A DNA stretch of 21,566 nucleotides from a virus: positions 1-21,566 of IMG/VR virus record IMGVR_UViG_3300007541_000273; one strand, given 5' to 3'. The stretch's first letter is position 1, and the number at the start of each line of letters is the position of its first letter. The notes below the pieces were generated by a model. The model saw only the letters and a list, made by a program, of their open reading frames with translations, had not been told where the DNA came from and ran no database searches. This document shows positions 14,120 through 20,602 of this stretch, one piece after another. The translations under genes and the position numbers were made by a program.

Positions 14120-15047
14120 TTAAATACTCCTTAACAAATGGCACACATAAACGCTTACACTCTTTTTCAAAAATCTTATCGTACTTGTTATTAGAGAAAA
14201 ATATTACCTCATCATATTCTTGCATTTCTTCTAATGCATCAGCATGAAAATCATATAATAAGCTGCCAAAGTCTTTTTTAAAATAAGTCTTTTTACTTGT
14301 AACGTTTTGTAGTCTGTTGTTAGTGACATATTTACTAAATTTTTCTACTGCATCAATTACACTCTTAGGAATTTCTTTTTTCTCTTCGCTACTTAGCCCT
14401 AGACTTTTACGCTTCTCAGACCATTTTTTAGATTTTTTCTTGATTAAGAAACTTTCACTGTTGTAATAAAAATAAGTATCCATTAGCGGATAAATGACTA
14501 TACCTTCCATAATATTGCCTTTAATATCATTAACTTGATTATAAGTTGCAAAACTACTCTCAATATCTACATCCATTTCCAATGCTTCATATAATTTCAT
14601 TTTTTTAGTATCCAATACTAGAAAATGATCATATAATAACTCCCAATTTTCTAAATGAGACCACTTTTTCACTCCATCAAAATATAAATCAAAAGCAACA
14701 AAAGATGGCGTTAATAGTTTAAGTGGCACATAAACAGGATTAGCTTGCACCCTATTACCATAAAGCTCACCAAAAACAGTTACTGTTGTGTATAAATAAT
14801 TCAGATTGGAAACAAAGCTACGCATTCTACTTTCCAATACTTCTTTGATAGAATTTACATTATAGAAGTTATCACCACTAATGATCTTACTACGGGACGC
14901 GAATTGCACTTCATCAATTTCTCTGTTATATATGATTGAAAAATTAGCACCATGTATTTTTTCAGACACTAAAACTAACTGATCTTTGTCTAATTCATCA
15001 ATGTACTTACTGTCATAGTTGAATATTTTTTTATATCTAGTAAAAAT
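14112..15047 (-). CDS. Rnl2-type RNA ligase, 311 aa, apparently starting at ATT
   Basis: Nucleotidyltransferase motifs are complete: motif I EKIHGANF (adenylated Lys30), III VFGELYG (92-97), IIIa FDLYF, IV MEGIVIYP (Glu181) and V FLIKKKSKKWSE (~200-211). It resembles T4 Rnl2, which joins 3'-OH and 5'-phosphate RNA ends in duplex or nicked RNA. The first ATG/GTG/TTG in frame is GTG 14969, which would remove the first 26 residues. The upstream frame reads FTRYKKIFNYDSKYIDELDK, which aligns with the T4 Rnl2 N-terminus. The codon at the expected Met position (15047-15045) is ATT, with AAGGA 8 bases upstream. It lies 5 bases after RtcB. Confidence 0.85.
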   Translation of the reverse strand: MFTRYKKIFNYDSKYIDELDKDQLVLVSEKIHGANFSIIYNREIDEVQFASRSKIISGDNFYNVNSIKEVLESRMRSFVSNLNYLYTTVTVFGELYGNRVQANPVYVPLKLLTPSFVAFDLYFDGVKKWSHLENWELLYDHFLVLDTKKMKLYEALEMDVDIESSFATYNQVNDIKGNIMEGIVIYPLMDTYFYYNSESFLIKKKSKKWSEKRKSLGLSSEEKKEIPKSVIDAVEKFSKYVTNNRLQNVTSKKTYFKKDFGSLLYDFHADALEEMQEYDEVIFFSNNKYDKIFEKECKRLCVPFVKEYLND

Positions 15048-15052
15048 GTTAT

Positions 15053-16249
15053 TTATCCTTTTATATTTAAAACTGCTTTTAATTTATGCTTTATTTTAAC
15101 CAAATCTTTTTGAGCATTCATAACAGCGTTCATATCTTTATATGCGTTTGGACTCTCATCGATAATTCCTTCGTCTAGTCTACATTCAACGCCTTTCATG
15201 GATTCTGCATGCTCCATAAGTGTTATTTGTTTTCTAGCCTCATTCCTACTCATTTTTCTACCTGCTCCATGTGAGCACGAGCAAAAAGACATTTTATTAC
15301 CAAGACCTTCAACTATGTAAGAAGTTTGCCCCATAGCATTAGGTATGATTGCTGTGTCACCTACTCTGGCTCTAACAGCGCCTTTTCTCGCAACATAAAC
15401 ATTCTTGTTGAAGTGATTCTCTTTCTCTATATAGTTGTGATGACAATCTATAACAATATCATTGAAGTCTTTAAAAACATCAGTGATAAAGTATGTTTTA
15501 AAGCAACTCACTATTAAATTAAGAATAACAGCTCTGTTAAGCTTAGCGTATTGCTGAGCAAAGCTAACAGAATATATATAGTCATTGAAGTGCTTAGATT
15601 CTTCAACCAGATAAGATAAATCAATATCAGGTATATACTTATCAATGTAATATCTCTGCATTTCTTCTTTCGCTTTATCAATGTAATATCTTCCAATACG
15701 ATTACCAACACCCCTAGAACCTGTGTGCAACATTATCCAAATCTGGTCATTTTCATCTAAGCATATCTCTATAAAATGATTTCCACCACCTAATGTTCCA
15801 AGCTGCCTGTATAATTCTTTATGTTCAGCAAAGCCATTTGATAATTCAACAACGTAATCATACATTGATTGTAAATATAATACTTCTTTCTCGAACTTTC
15901 TTAGGTGATCCTCATCTTTGTGGACACCAAATCCAACTGGAACGACACTCTCAATATCCATTCTCATTTGATGAAGATCATCTGGAAAATACTTAGCGTC
16001 TACGCCAGTGTTTAATGCCAACATTCCGCAACCTATATCAACTCCTATTGTAGCAGGTACCACTGCTTTTATAGTTGGAATTACAGTTCCAACAGTAGAC
16101 CCTTTTCCATAGTGGCAATCTGGCATTACAGCTACATGTTTGTGTATAAATGGCAAACTTGATGTTCTATTAACTTGTTCAATAGTCAAGTCATCAACAT
16201 CAACACCATTTGTGAAAAATATCGATCTATCGTTATATCTAGTAAACAT
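15053..16249 (-). CDS. rtcB: RtcB RNA ligase, 398 aa
   Basis: RtcB joins RNA ends bearing 2',3'-cyclic phosphate or 3'-phosphate to 5'-OH ends, using GTP and Mn2+. Diagnostic motifs are present: MPDCHYGKGSTVG (42-54), GVDIGCG (Asp71, Cys74), GGGNHF (His158), LHTGSRGVG (His175), DCHHNY (His270, 271) and SCSHGAGRKMSR with the guanylylated His327. The length matches E. coli RtcB (about 408), so the enzyme looks intact. The start ATG 16249 lies just after the zinc-knuckle gene and its ribosome binding site is weak. Next to Rnl2 it suggests repair of RNA, probably tRNA, cut during infection. Confidence 0.95.
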   Translation of the reverse strand: MFTRYNDRSIFFTNGVDVDDLTIEQVNRTSSLPFIHKHVAVMPDCHYGKGSTVGTVIPTIKAVVPATIGVDIGCGMLALNTGVDAKYFPDDLHQMRMDIESVVPVGFGVHKDEDHLRKFEKEVLYLQSMYDYVVELSNGFAEHKELYRQLGTLGGGNHFIEICLDENDQIWIMLHTGSRGVGNRIGRYYIDKAKEEMQRYYIDKYIPDIDLSYLVEESKHFNDYIYSVSFAQQYAKLNRAVILNLIVSCFKTYFITDVFKDFNDIVIDCHHNYIEKENHFNKNVYVARKGAVRARVGDTAIIPNAMGQTSYIVEGLGNKMSFCSCSHGAGRKMSRNEARKQITLMEHAESMKGVECRLDEGIIDESPNAYKDMNAVMNAQKDLVKIKHKLKAVLNIKG

Positions 16250-16253
16250 ATCA

Positions 16254-16544
16254 TTATTTCATTTTGTTTTTCAAACACCCACAACTTTTCGTATGGTTTC
16301 TTCTTATATCGCTCTCACGAGCTATAAATATGTTGCCACATAAACACATAACATTCAACATTTTTCTACGTCTTTTTTGACTTTCTTGGTTATTGACACC
16401 TAAAACACTAATTGATTTACATCCCCATTGTTTTATTCTTATTCTTGTTTTCAATAATTCTTTATTGCAATCCATGTCTATTATTTTATTTCGTGAATCT
16501 ACAGCCCACCAAGTTTTTTGATTAGTAGTAAATATATTTATCAT
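16254..16544 (-). CDS. Small zinc-knuckle (CxCG...SCGCL) protein, 96 aa
   Basis: The C-terminal third has VMCLCGNIFIARESDIRRNH and KSCGCL (Cys67, 69, 88, 90). This is the same zinc module as in the protein at 3611-4054 and in phage HNH/AP2-type homing proteins, but here it sits at the C-terminus and no nuclease motif is visible. A basic patch (QKRRRK) precedes it. It overlaps the upstream gene as ATGA and ends five bases before RtcB. It may bind DNA or RNA, or be the remnant of a homing gene inserted upstream of rtcB. Confidence 0.6.
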   Translation of the reverse strand: MINIFTTNQKTWWAVDSRNKIIDMDCNKELLKTRIRIKQWGCKSISVLGVNNQESQKRRRKMLNVMCLCGNIFIARESDIRRNHTKSCGCLKNKMK

Positions 16545-17104
16545 TTTGCTATTTCTGCACCCCGCAGCCTTTGAAATGGATATAAAACTCTATTATACTC
16601 TGATAAATCAGGAGCGTGCACTGCTTTTATCAAGATTCCATTTATATATTCTTTGTCAGTCTGATATTTTTCTGGCAATATTTTAACATTTGTTTGAATT
16701 ACTTCTTGATTTTTTATCAAACCAATAGAGCTTCTTGCGCTTTTTAGTGTCACATATAACCTTATCGTGTTGTAGTAAGGGTATCTTATCATCTTATAAC
16801 TATCATCTAAATATATTACTGGTATGCCATTATACTTTGACATATCAACAATAGTGCCAGTTATGTACCCAATACGACCAGAATAAGCATCCCATGCGTT
16901 GAAAACATTGCTATTTAGATCAGAAGTAATTTTTATATCAACGATATTAAATTCTACAATTGAAACATCTGAATTAGAAACAATCTTATTTATTTCATTT
17001 TCCGTTAAGTATGAACTTTTATTGGTTTTTATAATGAAATATAAAAATAATGATACAATAATTAGTGATAAAATAATTGAAATTATTATATATCTTATTT
17101 TCAT
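16541..17104 (-). CDS. Membrane-anchored protein with possible OB-like domain, 187 aa
   Basis: Residues 5-26 form one strongly hydrophobic segment (YIIISIILSLIIVSLFLYFI), an uncleaved anchor or signal sequence. The rest is soluble and strand-rich (GRIGYITGTIVDMSKYNGIP, PVIYLDDSYK, IRLYVTLKSA). That pattern resembles tRNA_anti-like OB folds, but I cannot confirm it. With the basic residues placed as here, the domain would lie outside the cytoplasm. The start codon is inside an inverted repeat (17104-17141). No defined function. Confidence 0.55.
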   Translation of the reverse strand: MKIRYIIISIILSLIIVSLFLYFIIKTNKSSYLTENEINKIVSNSDVSIVEFNIVDIKITSDLNSNVFNAWDAYSGRIGYITGTIVDMSKYNGIPVIYLDDSYKMIRYPYYNTIRLYVTLKSARSSIGLIKNQEVIQTNVKILPEKYQTDKEYINGILIKAVHAPDLSEYNRVLYPFQRLRGAEIAK

Positions 17105-17141
17105 ACAATATTCTCTATATTAAACAATTATGAATATTGTA
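17104..17141. repeat. Inverted repeat at the start of the 187-aa gene
   Basis: TACAATATT (17104-17112) and AATATTGTA (17133-17141) are 9-base complementary arms 20 bases apart. The inner arm abuts the ATG. This could be an operator or a leader hairpin that affects translation. It lies in the only sizeable gap in this part of the operon (17105-17160). Confidence 0.4.
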
Positions 17142-17160
17142 CATTATTTAAGATGCAAAT

Positions 17161-17430
17161 CTAATGATAAATTATTTCTTTATCTTTTATTTGTTCTATA
17201 CATATTTGATCTAGTAAATTAATAACTATTTCATATAATGCTTCTGCATCACTTAAACATTTTTCAATGTGTTCTTCAGAAACTCCTTTATTAGCAATAA
17301 GAGCTGATTTGGTTAAAGAATTTCGACAGTCTATCAAAAACTTATTCTTCACATATTCAGTAGATGCTTCCCTTATAATCCACATTTTAACTTGTTTTAA
17401 AAGCTCAGAAATGATTGTGTATTCAAACAT
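17161..17430 (-). CDS. Small hypothetical protein, 89 aa
   Basis: The start is ATG 17430, with AGGAGG 8 bases upstream; the longer in-frame start at 17448 would place that binding site inside the coding region. The protein is helical (FEYTIISELLKQVKMWIIRE, CLSDAEALYEIVINLLDQIC) with no membrane segment or known motif. It overlaps the upstream gene by 8 bases. Function unknown. Confidence 0.6.
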   Translation of the reverse strand: MFEYTIISELLKQVKMWIIREASTEYVKNKFLIDCRNSLTKSALIANKGVSEEHIEKCLSDAEALYEIVINLLDQICIEQIKDKEIIYH

Positions 17431-17635
17431 ATTTATGCCTCCTATCAACTGTGTAGATTTTTGACTTTTTATATGATCTATTCTTATTTGTTATCATTCT
17501 TCTTTGAGGCCTCAATGCATGGTGCATAAGGTATAATCTCGTTCTTTCATTCATTTTTATAGACCTCATATATGGTAATTGGTCTTGGGTTATTATTTTT
17601 TTATTTGAAGTGAATAAATCTATAAGTTGAATCAT
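17423..17635 (-). CDS. Small basic hypothetical protein, 70 aa
   Basis: The ATG overlaps the stop of the 62-residue gene (ATGA). The protein is strongly basic in its second half (HHALRPQRRMITNKNRSYKK), which suggests nucleic acid binding. No family recognised. Confidence 0.5.
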   Translation of the reverse strand: MIQLIDLFTSNKKIITQDQLPYMRSIKMNERTRLYLMHHALRPQRRMITNKNRSYKKSKIYTVDRRHKYV

Positions 17636-17820
17636 TTTATCTTACCATCCAACTGCAACTGCATTATTTTCATTGAAACTTTAAATGCATATTTATTCTG
17701 ATCTTCTCCAATGTAAGGGCGTGGAATTTGCAACATATCTGATAACATATAAACATCTTCCAATCCATGATAGTTGCCAGCTCTCTCTAATGCTACCATT
17801 AATTCATCTTTGTCAATCAT
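17632..17820 (-). CDS. Small hypothetical protein, 62 aa
   Basis: ATG 17820 lies inside the end of the upstream gene and is preceded by GAGGACG. The peptide begins MIDKDELMVALERAGNYHGL. It is probably helical, with no motif. Tight overlaps on both sides (8 and 4 bases) support a real operon gene. Function unknown. Confidence 0.5.
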   Translation of the reverse strand: MIDKDELMVALERAGNYHGLEDVYMLSDMLQIPRPYIGEDQNKYAFKVSMKIMQLQLDGKIK

Positions 17821-18205
17821 ATCGTCCTCTTAATACTTTCTCTAATTGATTTTTCAAATATTCATTTTGTTTTGTTATAGTTTCAAGATGATCTGAACAA
17901 TTGATTAAAATGTTTTCGCTTAGAATTAATAGGTCTTCTTTGAATTTATCTTCTTTTAACTCAATCTTAAGACTTATGGGGAAAGTCTCTAGTGAATTTT
18001 TAATATTGAAGGATATTCTTGGATTCAAAGCTTCATCTGCATATTTTCTAAAAATTATACTGTATATTTTACCATATCCTAGTTGCTCTTCTACTTCATA
18101 ATATGTTTGTTTTATAAGAGATCCTTTAATTTTTTCTAATCCAGCCACACCTTTCAAGTCGACTCCAAAAAAGCTGTATTTAAAAAAATCATCATACAAT
18201 GCCAA
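17813..18205 (-). CDS. Hypothetical protein, at least 130 aa, start unclear
   Basis: The shortest credible start is TTG 18205, but it has no ribosome binding site. The frame stays open upstream to a TAA at 18262-18260 and continues in a protein-like way (FIDFEVYDSSNSDYCLALYD). Before that TAA lies the 48-residue ORF in the same frame with a strong binding site. The simplest reading is one ~196-codon gene broken by the TAA. The C-terminus is a charged coiled-coil-like helix (DHLETITKQNEYLKNQLEKV). Function unknown. Confidence 0.5.
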   Translation of the reverse strand: MALYDDFFKYSFFGVDLKGVAGLEKIKGSLIKQTYYEVEEQLGYGKIYSIIFRKYADEALNPRISFNIKNSLETFPISLKIELKEDKFKEDLLILSENILINCSDHLETITKQNEYLKNQLEKVLRGRYD

Positions 18206-18252
18206 ACAATAATCACTATTACTTGAATCATAAACCTCGAAATCAATAAATA

Positions 18253-18272
18253 AGAAATATTAAAATATTTCT
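18253..18272. repeat. Perfect 20-bp palindrome at the end of the 48-aa ORF
   Basis: AGAAATATT (18253-18261) and AATATTTCT (18264-18272) are perfect complements separated by two bases. The TAA stop of the 48-residue ORF lies at its centre. On the - strand the hairpin is followed by T-rich sequence, so a weak terminator is possible, but the stem is almost entirely A/T. Confidence 0.6.
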
Positions 18273-18406
18273 ATAAAATCTTCCTCAAACATAAAGTAAC
18301 ATAATTCACCACGATTAACAGAGGAGATAATATTTATATATTTGTCCATGTTTTTTAAAAATTTATTGTTATTCATATTATTACTTGCATATCTTGTAAA
18401 TTTCAT
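18260..18406 (-). CDS. Small hypothetical protein, 48 aa, perhaps 5' part of a split gene
   Basis: AAAAGGAGAAGAA gives a very strong ribosome binding site for ATG 18406. The peptide starts MKFTRYASNNMNNNKFLKNM and ends GELCYFMFEEDFIEIF. The downstream open frame (17813-18259) is in phase with it, separated only by TAA. It may be a genuine short protein or the amino end of an interrupted one. It shares FTRY near its start with RtcB and the RNA ligase. Confidence 0.5.
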   Translation of the reverse strand: MKFTRYASNNMNNNKFLKNMDKYINIISSVNRGELCYFMFEEDFIEIF

Positions 18407-18420
18407 TTCTTCTCCTTTTT

Positions 18421-18573
18421 TTATAAATATTTATTAATTTTTTTTATTGCTTTTTTGGTACTTACTTTTCCACTCATAAATATGTTTATCTCTTCCCCTT
18501 CAATTGTTAGCCTGAAGTGATAATTGTCTACATTAATTAACTTAAAGCTAAATTCAATGTTTGAACATATTAG
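18421..18573 (-). pseudogene. Open frame without a start codon, about 50 codons
   Basis: After the TAG of the 78-residue gene the same frame stays open to TAA 18423-18421. It reads SNIEFSFKLINVDNYHFRLT, then IEGEEINIFMSGKVS and a lysine-rich end. There is no ATG, GTG or TTG before the late Met. An ATG at 18568 in another frame stops after four codons; deleting one T after it would give an intact 48-residue protein. The options are a frameshifted gene, amber readthrough or a sequence error. FRLTIEGEE...SGK is faintly like IF-1/OB proteins, which I do not trust. Confidence 0.35.
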
Positions 18574-18810
18574 CTAATATAGCTTCACCCTAACTAAAGA
18601 TAAGTTGCGATCATACAACCTCTTTTTCTCAGCGTTTTTACTGTAAAAAATAGTTTCAGCATGAAGTAGTGTATGCAACAATTCTCTATTAAATTCAACT
18701 AATTGCATATACTCTTCTCTACAAGTTTCAGCATACATAGAGACAATTTTGTAATGATGTTTTTTAGGAACATATTTTCTAAATACCCATTCTTTAATAA
18801 ATTTAATCAT
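18574..18810 (-). CDS. Small hypothetical protein, 78 aa
   Basis: ATG 18810 lies 3 bases after the upstream stop, with a GGTAG element nearby. The protein is basic and helical (KFIKEWVFRKYVPKKHHYKI, EFNRELLHTLLHAETIFYSK) and without membrane segments. Its TAG is followed by an in-phase open frame of 50 codons. Function unknown. Confidence 0.5.
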   Translation of the reverse strand: MIKFIKEWVFRKYVPKKHHYKIVSMYAETCREEYMQLVEFNRELLHTLLHAETIFYSKNAEKKRLYDRNLSLVRVKLY

Positions 18811-18813
18811 AAA

Positions 18814-19143
18814 CTACCATAATACCTCATCTTCATTAAGATTATCTATACTTAAGTCTAAATCACCATGACATCCTAGATGAATGTCTAAACATTCCTC
18901 TTTCTCAATCAAACCCCATTTAACTAAGTGACATATAAAAGAGTTTTTTTCGCTTGCATTTCCCCATATATCTGAGCCATATTCTCTATAATTTTTATTT
19001 CTTAAAATATAGTCCTCTTTCAGTTTATCTATGTCAAAATCTTTTTTACATCTATAAAGACCAACATTATGTAAATCATCATATGAGTCAGCATTAAATA
19101 AAATTAACTTACCTTTTTCGATATAATTTGTTTTAGATTTCAT
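18814..19143 (-). CDS. Hypothetical protein, 109 aa
   Basis: I use ATG 19143; a TTG two codons earlier is the only longer start. It overlaps the 3' end of the NAMPT-like gene by 11 bases, so it is probably co-translated. The protein is soluble and rather acidic at the end (GDLDLSIDNLNEDEVLW). It has His/Cys residues in FICHLVKWGL and LDIHLGCHGDLD that could bind metal, which is only a guess. No family recognised. Its direct coupling to the NAD+ genes makes it a candidate partner. Confidence 0.55.
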   Translation of the reverse strand: MKSKTNYIEKGKLILFNADSYDDLHNVGLYRCKKDFDIDKLKEDYILRNKNYREYGSDIWGNASEKNSFICHLVKWGLIEKEECLDIHLGCHGDLDLSIDNLNEDEVLW

Positions 19144-20602
19144 CTGCAATATCTCTTATTTGACGTAATGAAGTTTCTTGTACTAATTTACCGTTTTCAT
19201 ACACAACTTCCAACAGCCCTTCACTTTCCTCTTTAACAGTGCAGTTATCGTTAACTTTAATATTGTCACCACTTCTATAAACTTTTAATAATCCTTTTAG
19301 AGATTTTTTGCCATTATCGGTCTTAGGGTCTTTGTAGATAGCTTCCCATTTATTGTTCTTGTAAACAGCAGTTGCTTTAACAGCGGTGCCATGGGTATCT
19401 CTAGTTACATATTGATACGTATAAGAACCTATGCCTAACACTATGTTTGAACTAGCAAATCCTTTTCTTTCTAACTTATCCAATATCTGCTCTTGTCTTT
19501 CTAATGTTATACTATCACCGTATATGGCACCGATTTTGTCATTTAAAACCTTATAGCCTTTTGAGTTTATGGTTCCGCCAAAAATATCCCACAAGCACTC
19601 AATTAAACCTTTATCCTCTGGCATTTCTCTTAAAGGTGATTTACCACAAATAATATCTACTGGGTCTCCTGAGTCAGGACGTATAACAACTTTACCATCG
19701 CGAGCCATTATATCTTTTTTTAACTGAGGTAAAAACTCATTAACTACTTTCCAAAAATCCCAAGTATCACTAACAATACTTAAAACCCCCACTGGAGATA
19801 CTTCGTTCATTAGATATTTAAAAAACTCAATTTCCCCTTCATTCTGCCAAGAACATGTTACCGAGTGTTCTGTCGCATTAACTGAACACCCTATAAGTTC
19901 TTTTGATGAGTCTGCGTTGTAATAATCTTCAGCAAATCTTACTGCGGGTATTGTGTCAGTACCGACAAATCCTGAACATAAATGAGCGAACCCAGACATA
20001 GCAGCTGCTTCTAACCCAAACATTCCCCTAAAACTGAAATCGTGCCCTTGAAACTTAACGTGGTCATCGTTATCACATGTTTTTTGTGAGTATTCCATAA
20101 ACTTATCATAATACGCTTTTGCCGTTGTAGCTGAGGTTGAAATCGCCCATATATAAGAAGACAATACTGTTTCTACCATGTTTGTAAGCCATTGGAAACC
20201 TTCGACAGTATTAACTATCGTAAAGCAAGGTACTTGATATGGAACTAAGGTACCTTCTGGTAATGCTTTTATTTTTAACGGCAGATAACCTAAATCGTAC
20301 AAGTTACTTAAATAATCAACATTTACGTCATGCCCTAGCATATTCGATAGTAATTCTTTATGGTTTTTCATGGCTACATCTTTTGATACTTTGAAAAAAG
20401 TTTCATTCCATGTTTTAATTAAATATTCTTTGATGAAATATTGTAATCCAAGAAATACAACACCTTTAGAATCCTTTATGTTAGAAAGTTTACTGCTTCT
20501 ATTTGTGTAATTTGAATAGACTTTTTTAACATCTGGGTGATATGCATGCACATGAAATTCTTTGTATACATCTTTTTGTAACGTGGCTTGTATCATTTTC
20601 AT
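19133..20602 (-). CDS. nadV: NAMPT-like phosphoribosyltransferase (NadV; candidate Namat), 489 aa
   Basis: Full-length type II PRTase of the nicotinamide phosphoribosyltransferase family. Nicotinamide-site residues match human NAMPT: DVYK (Asp11, Tyr13), HDFSFRG (Phe189, Arg192), GTDT (Asp216), ATEHS (His246) and VIRPDSGDP (Arg308, Asp310). It would join nicotinamide to PRPP, giving NMN. In the NARP1 pathway the homologue Namat instead uses ADPR-pyrophosphate and makes NAD+ directly. The gene overlaps the upstream Prs-like gene by ATGA, and no NMN adenylyltransferase or PnuC is seen nearby, which fits NARP1. The sequence alone cannot settle substrate choice. Confidence 0.9.
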   Translation of the reverse strand: MKMIQATLQKDVYKEFHVHAYHPDVKKVYSNYTNRSSKLSNIKDSKGVVFLGLQYFIKEYLIKTWNETFFKVSKDVAMKNHKELLSNMLGHDVNVDYLSNLYDLGYLPLKIKALPEGTLVPYQVPCFTIVNTVEGFQWLTNMVETVLSSYIWAISTSATTAKAYYDKFMEYSQKTCDNDDHVKFQGHDFSFRGMFGLEAAAMSGFAHLCSGFVGTDTIPAVRFAEDYYNADSSKELIGCSVNATEHSVTCSWQNEGEIEFFKYLMNEVSPVGVLSIVSDTWDFWKVVNEFLPQLKKDIMARDGKVVIRPDSGDPVDIICGKSPLREMPEDKGLIECLWDIFGGTINSKGYKVLNDKIGAIYGDSITLERQEQILDKLERKGFASSNIVLGIGSYTYQYVTRDTHGTAVKATAVYKNNKWEAIYKDPKTDNGKKSLKGLLKVYRSGDNIKVNDNCTVKEESEGLLEVVYENGKLVQETSLRQIRDIADEI

